Below are positions 12,780-27,700 of a DNA stretch of 64,000 nucleotides, one piece after another (within the stretch, counting starts at the first letter, position 1; each line of letters begins with the position of its first letter). The translations under genes and the position numbers were made by a program. Below the pieces are notes generated by a model, which was not told where the DNA came from, did not search any database, and saw only the letters and a program-made list of their open reading frames with translations. Location of the stretch: NCBI GenBank assembly GCA_000469685.2, contig LS997562.1, forward strand, positions 23,634,802-23,698,801, in the 5' to 3' direction. Origin of the DNA: Haemonchus contortus. Its lineage: Eukaryota; Nematoda; Chromadorea; Rhabditida; Trichostrongylidae.

Positions 12780-15700
12780 ATGAGTGCCACCGCTATTCAG
12801 TTCGATGAGCTGAAAGAATCTAAAGTACGTCTAGCAACCTGATTTCAAGCCGGTTCACTTCAAGCTAGAGAGAAAAAAAAAACCTGGAAACAAGCCGGAC
12901 AACTCAAAACGAAAGCTATTCGCTCCAATAAAAATTGGCTAATTCACTGGATGGTCTCACAAAAACAAAAGAGTACCGGTTTCATTTTGACCGCCGACTG
13001 AGAAAAAAAAAGGAGCTGCCGCAATCTGGCAATGGTAAGCGCTTCAGAATCCTGCTCCGCAACCTTTTCGAAGCGGACGATATCGATTTCGCACCTGCAG
13101 TTTTCGACTGATGGGGAGAGAGGCAGCGGCCAAGAAGCGTCACCACAAAAAAAAACCGACCGCAAAACTGCCCTCAATGTCTTCGAACCATCACAGCAGA
13201 ATCAATGCGTTAGAAAAATTGCCATCAGGCTTCACACTGGCATGTCAGGCAAGCTGGGCGGGGTCGTTCGTTTCACATTACCTCGAAGCGCTGCTGCATT
13301 AACTAGCAAATTGACTAGCGAGAAGCAATAGGTTCAAAAAAGTCTTTCAAAAAAATAACTATGCAGTGTGAGGGCTTGTGAATTACAGAATGAATAAAAA
13401 GGTTAAGAAAAAAGTAGAAAAAGAAATGGTTGATAATAATTCCACAAAATAGCACATTACCAAGCTTATCTGTGACTCTTGAAAGCATCAGATAGTCGAC
13501 GCGACATACCTTTCGAGCGATCCAAGGAAGCCTATTGCCGTAAAAATCAGAATTCAACCGCTTTAGAAACCTGGAATCAGCAAAACCCGGGAAAGGAAAG
13601 ACATTTGACTTCATTTTAATCGCGCAAGTATCGAAACTGGAGGATTCTACAGGCTCTATCAACCCCCCTTGTCTCTCCTTCGCCTCCCACCCTCACTTTC
13701 TTCTCGCTACTATCGAAATAATTGTCTCGATAATTGTGTAATAAAACTACGCGTATACGACTCCAAAGAAATAAACAAGTGAGAAAACAAATTTGCTCGA
13801 CGAACCTACGAAATATTCGGTAAAACATCCATTACAATACGGTCTCTCAGCGATATTCTACCAAAACGACAAATAGACAGTTTAAACGCCCTTGGCTAGA
13901 ACGAAGTGTTACAAAGCATCAATCACCCGTTGAAGTGGAACTAGTAAGGATCTCACGAAGAATGAAGAATGCCATGCATAAAATACTAACCAGCACTTAT
14001 ACCGAGTTCCCAAAGGTCACTACAAACAGGCAATCTAGGCGGGAACCTCTATGATAATGGCACAAAAATACCTGGAACGTCCCAACGATGTTCTGTACTT
14101 TGGACGACATTTCTGGGACGATATGTGGAGTGGCTCTGACGGCTATTCATCACACATCTTTCTGTTTGCTTTTATGCATTGGAGACATCCGCAAACATCT
14201 CACACAGTCGCCTATGACAAAACAACGAACGTTGTACGAACTGCTTGCTGCTTGACGACAACAAGCCAATACACACGCACACCTTCGCTCTCAATCATTT
14301 CACGCACACGCGACTGGATTTAGAGGAAGTGCGGTGAGAAACACAAAGAAGTAAGCATAACGACGAGAAAATGCATGGTCAGGATCAGCGCGATCGCTGA
14401 CGTGGGTGCACTGAACCGTTAAGGCAGTGCATCCATCAGAACTGCCAAACACCGAGATTCGCGGAACTCAGCTCCTGATCACTTTACTCTTTACTCTATT
14501 CGGCTCGAAGGCACAACTAAACTACAATCGAAAAGGAAGAGACCAGATATAGGGGAAGCTTCATCCTAGCTTCCAATTCCGGTAACTCAAACCCCGTTGA
14601 AGACGGGAAATCAATGAATAAAGTGGAATGGACATATCGATGAGAAGTGAGGAAGGGACCGCTATTGCAATCCACCCTCAGATCAAACCCCAGCCACGGT
14701 TGCTTCCGGTTAAGCCGCATTAGTACCGCAAAAGGCTACTAGCTGTCACTAGTTTTAGCCAGCTGCCTTTTGAATTGGCTGCTTGACGAATTGCACTATA
14801 AACATCTATCCGAGTGATGGGCGTTTTGTAGCCGACGACGTATACGAGGGTCGCGATCGCGGTCGTCGTGCAAATGGAATGCGTGACATGACGAATATAT
14901 TAGCTGGCAGACATTAGACACGAATATGAGCGTGACACAAAGGACGATCCGTCAACTCTCTACTGTCTGACTTTCCGGACAAGCTAGCCGCACTTTCAAC
15001 TAGCTATTGCTTATGCAATCTGACGTTGCTAAAAGTTCAAAGTCTGATGCATTCTGTGATAAGCTATTAGAACAACGGAATAGCTATAAGTTCTAGGGGA
15101 AATGAAGTCACTAGTCGGCCAATCAGTCAGGCACCCAGACTAATAATGCCCGCCTGTATCGGGTAGAAAGGAGATAAATTAGATACGCATGAGTCAGGGA
15201 ATTCACCGAATCGTGGGATTCGCTACCAGGGATTAGATGCGTATCGATTGAATAGTCCTGCTTTTCCAGCATTCCAAGGAAATTGTGAATATACTATACA
15301 CTATACTAGACATATATGAACTGACAAAAAACCAAGAGAATAAATTGAGCAAAGCCAAGCAATCGATACATATCTAATCTCTGGGAATGAGTTCTAGGAA
15401 TGGAAAGTCTACGACGTCACAGACCACGAACAATCCCGAGAAAATCACTCGGGCCAAGAAACGAGCAAGGCCACGCCCATGTAGGCGTTCGACCAAGCCC
15501 ATTAATTGGACCGTTTGGCCAGCCGACAAGTACCACGTGCTAAGATGTAGACCATTCACGAAAACAAGCATTATATCCCGGATCACATCCATCTGGATCA
15601 GATTCCTCCTCTCTCTCTGATGATGAATCACATGGAAAATATGAGAAATTCTAAAAATAATTAGGAAAAATGCACCGACCTTCTTTTTTGTACCTTAAAG

Positions 15701-18700
15701 TAACCGCAGAAACGGGACATACTTCAATGGCATTGTAATCTACATGATAAATTGCCAATATCGGATAAAAAAAAGTAGTTTTCAGTGGAAATGACGCGAC
15801 TATAAGAAATGAGCGATGGGCTTTCCAAGGTCTAGAGGATACGGTGAATGGTATGGGTGAAATTCGCTGTTCCTATGTATACGAAGTCTTTGAAATTTCA
15901 AAATTATGGTCATTATGTGAGAATATTGACCACAACAGGCGATCTAAAGATAATTTTGTAAAATTTCATGGACTTACTTCGGCAAAAAAAATAATTTGCC
16001 CTTCGATCAATCAGATACTTCCCTAGATTCATGGACCATTTATTTCTATAGGCGATCACACAATTCAGAGTAAGCCAGAAAAATGCTACCAACCATAAGC
16101 TATCGTACAGGACTATTAAGAGCGATATTGAAAGTGGGAACCGATGCTACAATCGTAGAATGGCCATAGCATTTCCGAAACAGAAAATGCAGATTAAATC
16201 AGTGTTTCGAGATACGAATATTGACTTTAAGTGCAACGAAAATGCAAATGTGTCGTGGTGAGGTGCAAAATTGCATTTGACTAAAAGTACGAAACGATTG
16301 GAGAAAACGAGAAAAACATCCGATGAAAAAAAAAAAACTCGCTCGCCTCCAGAGAGAAAAAAAAGTCTAATTCTTACCTTTTTCTTGCTGGGAGTTCATT
16401 TACAGCACACAATGTGTAGAAAAATCTCTTCACAGCTCTAGTATACTAGCTCAGGCCTAGAAGGTGCGGTGTGGAGTCGGAATGTCATTAGCAAATCCCG
16501 ATCTCATCACGTTCAGTCGCCGTGAAATCCCATATTAGTGAATGCATTTGAAAGATGTACTTCCTCTTCGAGATTACTGGGAATTCGAAGTTCGTCAAGT
16601 CATCTAAGGAAGGAGGAAAGTTCGGGAAAGAAAATTATCCAGCGCTGCAGTGATTTCGTTTTATCTCTCTGTGACGCTGCGGTCAGTAAAATAGCCTGAG
16701 GCAGAGAGTTCGAGTCAGAGACGAGAGTTCGTCAAGCCGTGGACACAGGTCTTCCCCCAAACACCACCACGTAATCTTTGATATAGAGAGAACTATAAAA
16801 AAAAACATGAATATTGCGAAGAAAAACTGCAGTGTACTAGAAATAGGTTGCCTCCGAGAAATTGAAGAAATTTATTAGCAAACTAATGAGTTTTCTTCTG
16901 TAGGCCCTAAACCAGCAAAGGACAAAAACTCACAGAAAACAAGTTAGAAACCTACGCACTTTACAACAACTTACCACGGAGCACCTGAAAAACTCACCAT
17001 TAAAGAGAAATCCAACAAGAAAAAAGGAACACCGGGACAGCCTCTATTCTAGGTATTTCGCAAAAAAAAACGAATCGATTGTCTGCCGGGCACTCATACA
17101 CGACTTCTATGGTGGAAGTTATTGAGTTCCGTCGGGAGATATTGAGTACTCCTCCCAAATTATTTTTTAGTCTTCGAACTTGTTTTGGTTTTGTAGGAAT
17201 TTAGCATTAATGAAGCTCATTCAGTAGAATCCTCATGCTGCACAGGACTTTAACATGGAGAGAATGGCAATGGGATGAGCACTAACTCATTAGCTGACTC
17301 CAAGCAAATACTCAGCTATTCGATTACTTCAACACATTCTAATTCAAAAAAGCTTTCAGCTAAGCTAATTAGGTTTCTAATGAAGCTCCATGGATCATCT
17401 ACCATCAGCCAATCCTCCACGCCTCATATTACCTCATCACCTATTCCAGTTCCCGGGATGAAGACCATACGAGATCTTCAAATCCCCATCGGGACACAAT
17501 TTGTAAGAACCAACCTGAACGACATCTCTTTACGACGAACATCTCATAATTCTAACTTCCACTGTTACCGACGCCGAGCACGGAAAAAAGTAATTTGAAT
17601 TAAACTGCCCTGGTCGGCTCCAATCAATCTGTCGGCATTGCAAAGCTGTGTAGCATCGAGAATAGACCAAAAAAAAAAAACGTTGGTCGTCGGGGGTGCG
17701 AGTCGAGCGGCAGCGGCTTAAGGGCGCTGCTCGTCGTCGAAGCGCCTCGAAGTGTCACTCGACCTTTTCGAACTACTCAATCACGCCAAAAGACTTCCTT
17801 TGCCTTTCAGAGTTCATTGTGCCGCTGGCGACACACAGGGAAAGCTCTACTTATGCACGAGGGTTTATCGATCCTCATAAAAAACCGCCAAACGACGCAT
17901 CCTATAAGAAGCCGACGAGGAGTACGCGCCTGTTTGCGTCAGAAAACACGAAATTACTACGTCAACGCTGGCTCCATTAATTGCTTACATACGTAGAGGT
18001 CACCAATGGGGCGAGACCCTTTCGTGACTAGACCCTATATTTCTGCTTTTGCACTCACACTTTTTCCGTGACTAAGAGCCAGCTGTTTTCAAGAAAAAAC
18101 AAAACGGAAGTCCTTGAAGAAAAGTCTGACCTTTTTTCGTATACATATGAAGCGAAGCCCAACACGCGCTCTTCCGAAAGGATGAATGGCTCGCATGCAA
18201 TCCCCCGGAGAAAGCCATTTTTCATGAGTGGCAGTCGTTTAGAGGCTAATTACACGAGTTTGCAAGCCAAGCGTCACCGTTGGAGTGTTCACTCCCCTTC
18301 AGACAAAATAAATTCTATTTGTGGGACAAGCTTCACGTTTGAAAAACGGGACGTTTACGACAAGAACCTAATCAAATTCAAAACCAGTTCCAGGAGAGCA
18401 AGTTGTTGGCTTCAGTTTTGGAGTACGTCCTTAAAGTAAACAACGGATGAACCAAGATTGCACAATCAGTGCTTACCGTATAATTAAGTTGAGCCGGCTC
18501 AGCTTCTGAAGCTTTACTGCAAACTTCGAACAGAGGGTCCGATCCAACTCGAAAACAATACACTAAAAAGTACCGTCACGTGAATACAAGGAGAAAAGCA
18601 CGTCAGGAGAAGGGTAGAGTAACCGATAGGGTAAAAAAATCGAGTTGAAAAGTGAAACCAACTTAAAGGCAGCTGTTTCAAAGGATGGTCATTTTACACT

Positions 18701-21700
18701 GGGACTTTGAAATATCCACCGCAAGTGCTCTCGGGCATTTTTAATCGGGCAGCTGGGTTTACTCACCACTTTTTGATCACAATATTGCAACACAAGTGCA
18801 TACCAGTGACCAGTGATGTCAAACAGTATGGACGTTGTAAGCGTGAAAATAATAAACGAGACAGATTTTGGAAACTTTCCTCTAAATAATAGGAAATAGG
18901 CATAATCTACCTAACTACTCAATGAAAAAATTATAATTGGATGACCCTATATGTAGGCTATAATTACTAAAGCAATTTAGAACTACCAAGATTTCAAGGT
19001 CTGCGGAGAAGAGCTCTCAGCTGGAAGAGTATATTTTACTTGGGCAATCCTGCCATACGATAATGACAGCATCCCTAAAACCCACAAAAAATGGAAACAA
19101 GAATAAATGGAAGGAAGGGACTGTAAGAGTAAATGTAGGCATGAGGACTGCTGAAGAATTCGATTTCTTCTGAATCAGAGCAATAATTTGGTATATAAGG
19201 ACAACTACTTATAAGTATGCTGATGAGCATAGCCATACTGCCTTGGGCTGTCATTTTTCAGACGAACTACTTTTGTATCAAATTTTCCTTATTGCTATCT
19301 TATGCGACAAGGTTACTTCTCATGAAAAATGACCAGCTTACAAAGTTCAGAAAATATCATACAGTACATCTATCATACCGAAATACAACAACAGCAGTCA
19401 TTAAAAATCATAAGCACTTTTCAGCATGAAAACCCACCTAGTCTTTGGTGCTATAGTCCACGATAAATGAAAAAAAGATATAAATCTCCGAACAGCGACA
19501 ACAGGCGCCGGCCTAATGATGCAACGAGCTGCAGAGAGAGGATTGAGAGTACAATGGAGTCCTCGTGTGCAAAATAATGACCAGCCAGGTAGACTCTTTT
19601 ATACACAAAAGAAAAAAGAGGAACAGATAAATAATTCCCGAGCTTCATATTTCAAAGTCTCATGGCAACACTTTGCTACGACTACAGTCACCTTTTGAAA
19701 TCACTGAAAGCTCATTTGCTATTCTTTGATAACCTTCTTAAACAGTTGGAAGCCAAAACACTACCCAAAGTGGTTAAGGACTCGAAGGCCAGAACCTTTG
19801 ACAAAGGTGTCGCGGATCGAAAGCTTGCCACTTTTTTCTGAAGGTTCAGTACATATGAGAACATTCTAGCTTTCTAGATATTTTGAAGTGGCAATTTACT
19901 TTTTACATTCACTTCACAGTTATACAAACAAATGATGCATCAACAAAACATAGGGAATGGCTAGAACATCTGCTGGGATTTGCTGTATGACTAATCGAGA
20001 AAGTTGGATAGACATCCACTAAACGTACCACCTGCTCGGGTAGTCTGATCACTAACAAGATCGCCCCAACCATCCATTCACCCATAATACATCGGAGTAA
20101 TTGGATGTCGCCGAAGCGATGACCCTTCGTTGTTGCAACGGGGTTACGGGAATTAGAACTGCAAATACAAAATCAGCCATTAAATTGAACGAACGCCACA
20201 CAGGTGTACGAGATTTATGACTGAAACCACCTAATCAGGTCATCGGCCACAAATGCATTTGTAGAAAAAAAACGTGCGCCAAGGTTTTCCGGACAAAAAC
20301 CCGCAGAATCGATTGAGTTCATGATTCATTACTTCAAGGGAGGACATGGATAAACAGACGAGGAGATTGAGGACACCACTACGATCTGGGAAAAAGCAGA
20401 AGTCATTTTTAACTATACCACTCAGTTGTTACTGTTTGAAGGTGAACAATAAAGAAGCAAACGAATTCAATAGAACTGAAGTCATTGATGATATTTCAGT
20501 AGTACTCAAAAAACAGTTGAAGTTCATTACATTTCAAATAAAGACTTCTTAACAATCGCCATCCATTTACTCTTTATTTATTTTCTTAATACTCTACCAC
20601 CAATCATCTTCACACCTGTCCAATAAACTAAGAGAAGAGCTCTCACAATTAGTCTCACTAAATCAAGATGTTCTCTCACCTATACTAGATTTACATCAGA
20701 AATGGTGGCCAGTAACCTGTCTGCCCGGCAAACCCCCAGAAGTTGGGGGAGAAGTTTTGAACTATCCTCCTACATCCTGAACTTCGCCCTATCTTTCCCG
20801 CTCCCTTGACACACGATCTTGCAAGCGTAGAGGGCTGTGAGCATAAAAAACCGACCGGATGGTAACTTTTAAGGGCTCAGAGAGTGTACCGATACTGATG
20901 AGAGGAATCATTTGGAATAAAGCTGAGTCCTTAGTGAGCTTGAAGCACATACAGTTGGTTGTTTTACTGAGGAACAACAAAGTTAGTGGTGCACTGATAC
21001 AGAAAAAGAAGTAATTCAGTTGAGTAAGGACATTCCAACCGCATTTACTCTTTTTCAAACAAATAAATAAATATCAACGTTTCCATTTACGATTTCTAAT
21101 CAGTGTAGAACAAATTTCAGGGTTTATTCATAGATGAAATGTAAAATAGCATCAAATAAAATACTAAATAGGTCCCGAAAATTTCAACCCAGCCAAGGCT
21201 GCTCTATCTGCTATGTTTTCATAAATAAATGAGAAAATAAGTCTGTCTTCAAAAAAAAGATCAAAAAAGGGAAGAAAGAGCTAAGAAACGAAAAAAGTGC
21301 GATCGAAAACAGCTTCGAGGCATGACGCCGAGAAAAGCCCATGCAAATTGCAGTTAGTGGGCGGAGCCTGAGCAATCGAGGTGCGATCTCGTCCGCCCAC
21401 TTTCGTAGGGCAATTATATTTCTAAGTCTGTGTTAGATTATTCTCCACCCTTCTGGGAAAGGTCTGGTCCTCCATATAAGAAGATTTTTCCAAAGTTTTT
21501 CTTATTCGGTTGCTTAGGGGCTTTAGGCCCTTGCTGATGGTGAGTCCTGCATAGCCTGTCTGTATAAAACGTCAAAACTCAGCATAGGATCTTCTTGTGG
21601 CTGTTGAAGTTAAGTGGAAACTTGCACGAGGGGGACGCCAGGCTCTAGATGACGGACATAAGAGCACAAACTGAATTTTTTCAACGGCCCTCGCACTTTC

Positions 21701-22418
21701 TATGGGTAGGTAAATAGAGTTATTGACATACGAGAAACAAAACCTAGGCGTTCATAAAAAACAACGGAATCCTCAAAAACAGAAGTGCAACTTGTCAGTC
21801 ACTTCAAAAGAGAAGGATGCAAAAAAGTTCACTAGAGGTACTGTAGAAATTCAGAATAAAAAGCTGAAAAGTAGGATAAAAACAGCAAAGCCTCGCGGTT
21901 TTTCGGAGAGCGAACATTCGGCTTTCATTCAGAATGAGGACCATGCTAGGCTACTAGTTTTCACTCTGCCTCGTAATGGAGTTACTCGAAGGTGATGTCT
22001 ATGCCCAGTTTGGGCATACTGCTAGCACCCGGGAACCGATGCCGTAGGACCAGAAAGCTCTATTGGATAGGACAGAACATACTGCCAATGGGCAGTGTGA
22101 GTTGTAGGAGTTGAGATTTGTAGTAGAATGGTGCCAAATGGTGTCATTACGGTATATATGACACGAGAATCAAGTCTCAGATCTGTTTCCGTCGGGTTTA
22201 TCCAACCCGTTCTGATTTGCTGTTACCAGGTTCGTCCGGGAGGAATTGCACATCGGTTTCCATCAAGAATTTTTGTATAGCCGGTAAACCCATACACAAC
22301 ACTCCTAATGAAACAGAACGGAAGTAGAAAACATGGCGGAAACCGACCAATACCTGGTTTCGCTCCATTTACATCCTTGAGCTAGCGGTCGGAACTGAAA
22401 AGAGCCTTAGTCATAACA
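12780..22418. other. gene-poor stretch with two weak exon candidates
   Basis: At 12780-12824 the plus strand has an ATG after GAGTTCAG/CGACC, 15 open codons and a GTACGT donor, but no joining exon. At 13510-13570 the minus strand has FLKRLNSDFYGNRLPWIARK between TTCCAG and a GTATGT donor. At 15374-15631 both strands are open. A 123-codon plus frame at 18068-18439 has no recognisable domain. Confidence 0.4.
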
Positions 22419-22675
22419 GGGAGACGGGCGTTAGGAACGATGTTGGGTAATCGATTCGCCGCACGCGGTGTCGCGGACCACTCATTCGCCGTTATTACAG
22501 CTCTAGCGCTCTTCATACAGCTCAATCGATATGCGATCATTATTTTGTGCATAATTCTACTATTAGTACTTTTGTTCTTGTATTTCTTACTTACTGCTGC
22601 ATCCTGCTACATTCCTTCGCGCGCGACGCCCCTCTCACCGCGACGCGACCATTTCGTTCCTAACGCACCACGCCC
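22419..22675 (+). mobile_element. MITE copy 1 (MULE-like)
   Basis: A 257 bp element beginning GGGAGACGGGCGTTAGG and ending with the inverted match ...CCTAACGCACCACGCCC. It is nearly collinear with the copies at 44625 and 61684. The flanking 9-mers GTCATAACA and TACATAAGT match at only five positions, so the target duplication has decayed or been lost. A single-base loss relative to the other copies shifts the internal open frame. Confidence 0.8.
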
Positions 22676-24404
22676 TACATAAGTGGTATGTGTAAGGAGT
22701 CCCCTCATGGTGGCTTGTTGAAGCTAGACCGCTCAACCTGCAACCACTCCCTATCTCTGTTCAGGGACAGGGAGAGGTGGAAAAGGGGCCAACGTTTGAG
22801 GTGAAGTTCCGATTCTCCTCTGCCACAGAGATACTAATACTTCCTGCGTATGACCTATTCCATCTATACATTTTAACCCTCTCTACAAGAATTATTTAGA
22901 AATGGATTGTTAATTGGGTGGAAGAGTTGTATGGGATAAAATGTTAGATGACGATGCTCAAACAGCTTTGGCTCTGGGCCCAATTATACTTTCAAGAGGG
23001 TTTTGATAGCTTTCGAGAGTTGGTAAGTGCAAGTGACTGTTGTGTTACAATTTACTTCTGACCGGAAGACAACAATAAGACGAACCAGTTATTTGATTAA
23101 TGAATTCGATAATTGTTTTGATTTATTGGCATTCAATTGCAGATGGCAAATACCCATAACAGTAAACATTTCAGTCAACAACAGCTCAGACAATAACAAC
23201 AGCAATGTGATAAGAACAAAAAATGAAGGGTCAGGGAGGGCAAGTGATAAAGGATTGCACACATACCGACATGGATCGGGAAGGAAGGAGAAGGGTGAGA
23301 ACTAGATCATTCTGACGTTACTGCAGAGTAATAAACAGAACCTAAGGAACCAGTAGATTTTAGAAAAACCTAAATAAAAATCTTTTTCTGAGTCTGTTTA
23401 CTTTTCTAGGCGGCTTCCTGCCTTTCAGAATCCAAAAGTAAGTGAAAATGGAAAATGAGAATATGATCTGGACGTTTGCCACCAACTTTTAATTCACGGG
23501 AAAGACTAGGAGCGGTTGGTAAGAGGCACCACAGAGGAGTTCTGGGACTGAAGCAGGGAAGTGGCGATGGGACTCCACCAAATTGGATTAACATCACCAG
23601 ATTCGGTAGGGTTGGTAAAGGTATTGACATTGGCAATGACCGTCTGCTGTAGCACGCTGGATCCGATGTGAGTATGAATGGCTACATGTTCTCGACTGAA
23701 GTCAAGTACGTGGCGCAACCCAGAGACGCTGATCCAGGCCATTCTGTTGTAATCTTTGAATGGTTCGAGTCCCATTCAACTCAGCGAACTAAGAAGGGCC
23801 TCAAAGAGAGAGAGAGAGAGAGAGATAACGGCATTTTCTGAAAAAATTTAAAAAAAAAAAACACTCAGGGTCCTAAAAGCAGCTGACTGATGAATAATCT
23901 AATGGGTTCTCCAAGATTCCAAGTAGCGCTAGGCTGTGGAAAGAAGCCATATGCCTGGGACAAGCCACAGAACTACACCAACCCTGAGTTTTGCTTCCTT
24001 ATTTGGAATTACGGTAAAGAAACACTTACGGTAAATACCACTACCCTATCTCGGAAATTCGGCCAACATCTGTCTTTTCCGGGTGGCAAATTAACTGTAC
24101 ACTATGTAATCTTTGCACAATATGTTACTTTACAATGGCCATTACCAAAAGTAATCCCTCGGCTCACCGGTCATTTTGAAGGTGCACGTTAGAACCAACT
24201 GTCAAAGATCGGAACCGAAGTGATCTTTTTCGAACTACCTATCCCATTCATCATTCACGTGTGCATTGGCGTGCCTATCGATTGTTAATCACGACTCTAT
24301 GGGTGGTCCTCATCTGGTGTATATGGTGTCAGACCTGGTTCTATCATTGATCTATTGAGGATGGAAAACTCAGAGATTTGAAAGAGTTTCGAGTTGAGTG
24401 AACG
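22676..24404. other. no recognisable gene
   Basis: Holds the GA repeat, a minus frame at 23506-23775 (starting MGLEPFKDYNRMAW and containing SGDVNPIWWSPIATSL) and a plus frame at 23890-24192. Neither is identifiable or flanked by convincing splice sites. Confidence 0.4.
23804..23825. repeat. (GA)n microsatellite
   Basis: Uninterrupted run of about eleven AG/GA dinucleotides between noncoding AT-rich tracts. Confidence 0.9.
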
Positions 24405-24418
24405 TATTTCGAAGGATA

Positions 24419-24713
24419 AAGGATAAAGGATGAGTTTTTGGCGTTAATCAATCCCATCTGAGGAAGCGCCCCGCACTCGACTTCCATTCAGAATCGTAGT
24501 GGCGTAATGAGTGCGTATGTGGCCTATACAATGACTTGCGGTGGCCAGCCGATGTACAAGTCAGTGCTTTCATCCTCCCAGACGAGTCTGGTACCAATTC
24601 ACCGACCCCGGAGGGATGGAAGGCTTGGTTGGTCTAGGCGGGCATCGATCCGGGATTCCAACCTCTGACGTGTGATATAGTGCGCCACTTGCCACTACAC
24701 CACCCCCGCCCAT
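24419..24713 (-). mobile_element. tRNA-derived SINE, full-length copy
   Basis: On the minus strand the 5' part is tRNA-like: A box TGGTGTAGTGG at 24692-24702 and B box GGTTGGAATCC at 24653-24663, with spacing as in tRNA genes. The body then runs through TGGTACCAGACTCGTCTGG and CATTGTATAGGCCACAT to an ATCCTTT-repeat tail. Flanks TATTTCGAAGGATA and TATTTGAAGGATA look like a target duplication. It is probably Pol III transcribed and mobilised by a LINE elsewhere. Confidence 0.8.
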
Positions 24714-24726
24714 ATTTGAAGGATAG

Positions 24727-27700
24727 GATAATTAATGAGGCGATGAAGTAAACGGAAACAGAAGATTCTACTTTTCCCACCGATTCATGCAATGCTTGAA
24801 GACGCTGGGACATGCTTTACATAGACTAAAATAATAGAAAAACAAAAAAATTAAAATATTAGAAAAAATCAAAAAACTTCAAATATTGGAAAAAACAAAA
24901 AAGAAATCAAATCAAGACAATGGATGAAGAAGATGAATTGATGAAATGATGAAATAAGAATTCACGGCGAGTATGAGATGTTCATCCAGGAGAGCCAGAT
25001 TACCAGCCCAGGATTAATCAGTACATCAAGGACCTTCTTTTCTTCAGCTGATAAAAAAAAGTTAATTAATTTCTGCTGGAACTTTTAAATTCTTGCTAAT
25101 TTCTATACTTATTTTCTAATCTTTCATTACTAAGAACCATTTTGCCATAATGTATGGTAGGATGAGATGCTGTCTTGATTACCAGCTAACAGCCTACACT
25201 AGACATAGGGTAGGATCGACTTGTCCCATACATTTACGGATTCAGACTGAAATCACAGCATATGGCGCACACCAGAGAACGAAATTCTCCCCTGAAAACG
25301 CATGTAGCATTGAAAAATGGAGCAAAGAGTAAGGCAGGAATGGGTGGTCTTCAAGTGGGTGGCAAGAAATCACTGGTTTTTACAATTACTCGATTAGATC
25401 GGTTGTTGTGAGGAGCACAACAATAAGTGCGATTCACTTAAGAAATTCGGCATCGTCGAAGAGTGAAGAGGACCAATAAAACAGAAAATAAACTAGTCTA
25501 TACGATGTTCAAACCTGTACTTTCGTTTGTTTTCCCCCTCCAAGTCCTCTCCACAACAATATTTAATCTGGAAACCAAAACAATGTTAATTCCACTTAGT
25601 TTCTTGTTTGTCTATTTATTTATTCGAGCATGAACAGCATAAACAATGCAAAGACAGCTCATTAAAGAGCAGTAAACAAAAATGAAGAATTCGAAAGAAT
25701 CAAACCACGGGTTACCACTGAGCAAGGTTAAGGGATGTGGTTGAAACCGGAAAGATTTTGAATTGAGCAACAGTTACATCCAGTTTTTAACCGGATAAAT
25801 GACCAAGTAAACATGCAAATAAAACAAATAAATGGTTAAAAGTTACTAAAACTCTACCCTTAGAAGGTGATCTTCCTTATAGAAGCGGCAATAAATGGGT
25901 AAAATCAAATCCGATTTGAAAAAAACAATGTTTTGCTGCAAAAATGGCAGAAAGATGACGGAACATCGAAGGAATTGTAGGGAGGAAAATTTGTAAGATT
26001 TTTAATAAAAAAATAAAATTGAGTGTAGTCGTTACCAGTAAGCGTAGACAACTGGTAGTTCGAAAGGCTTGGTTATTTGCATAGTCGACCTAGGGATTAC
26101 TGACTGACCAGCAGGGGCGGTCAATCGATCAGTCACAGGAATAACGAGGAAGAACAAGGTGAGAGGTCGAAGAGCACATGTACTTACTACGTAGTAATGG
26201 AAGTGGGGAAGTCGTAAACCGTATATACGGGCATGGTAAATGGCAGGGTTTGTTTTGAGACTTTCATTCCATAATTCACCTGGAGAGTGAGCTAGTGAGA
26301 TGGCTTCTGCTCAGTTTTAGAGAGCGGAAATTTCGATTTCCGGTTTCCGATTAGCGTAAAAATACGTCTCGTCCGAAGGCATGAAGTCCAGAACTGTATA
26401 AGTGGGCTGCACAGGTGAAAATAGAGTTTTTAATGGATATGGAAGGGTTTCTCATTAAAAAGTAACAATTAGTATCTCATATGCTTTTGTTTTATTTATT
26501 AATGGATACTTATCGATATTCTGTTTGTATACTAATAAACCATCTGATGAGACTGTCTATGAGTTACTGTACCTAGAAAAATAGGACGGGCAAAGCGAGC
26601 TTTCCAACAGTCCGGATTCCATTAGTTACTACCAGTCTGGTCTGGGCGATGTAACTGCAGACCTGGACATTGCCTAGACCTCGTTAGTAAGTGGCTGGGC
26701 AAGATGAGCACATCAGTACCGCAATGGATAAGCAGAAGACTAATGCATGGCTGCTACCCAGCCTACCCTCTTTGAGTGGTGAGGTCACAAAACCTTCTGA
26801 TAGAATCATAAAATCACATTCCTCTATAGCTACAAATGGGAACCAAAGCTTGCTTGAAGTGCAGACTGACGCGAAGCTCTCCATCTTCACCCTCTTTAGG
26901 ATGCTTAGGGCTTTCAACATACACAGACCTTAGTCAAAAAGTAGAATTACTGCAGCCAAATGGGAAAGTAACTCTGCGATTGTTGACTAAATGCTTCCGA
27001 GAAGCTCTATTGTTGAAGAGGGAATAATGAACGTCGAAAAAGTCTCGAAGTGGCAATGCAAGTCGATACTCGGGCGATAGCAATTTGGAATACGAGTTCG
27101 AATGGATTACACGGATGCAAGTTATTCCTGCAAAAATACGCGTTCCCGACGTTTCCCCAATCTACACATCCACGTAGGAGGTAGCCCATTTTATAGGAAA
27201 CCAGATATGAAAAGGGAGCGAATGCAATGCAGATTTTCCTTCAAACTGCTAATTGAAAGTCGAAGAAATGTAGCCCCTATAGGATACGCCATGCACCCAG
27301 AATCCGCCTGCACATATCCCGACCTCATTCGGGACAGAAACGAACATTCAGCACTAGACCTGGCTCATACAGTAATCCAACCGCGGGTCTTCATTCGGAG
27401 GAGTGGCTGTGGTGCAGACAGCCTCACCACCGCCAACCATCCCATCCTGTCTACTTGCCTGAGGCCACATTTGTCGATGGTTAGAATGCGTGAAGGGTTT
27501 AGGATTCGGGCATGCAAACGAGGTCATGCCGTAGAAGGGAATATGTTGTCTGAGGAGTTCTGCGCCCATTGCATTCAATTCCACCGTGAAGTCAATGTAA
27601 GAATCAGGTATGGGTACATCCACCCAAATTGGGACGGATGCAGCAGATAGTGGAAGTGGAAGCCCTGTTGCTGCCGTATTTGGCTTTTCCGCCCCTCTAT

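Noticed and set aside
14833..14869. Short GC-rich palindrome (CGACGAC...GTCGTCG with CGCGATCGCG)
   Set aside because: Too short, and no associated gene or repeat copy was found. It may be chance.
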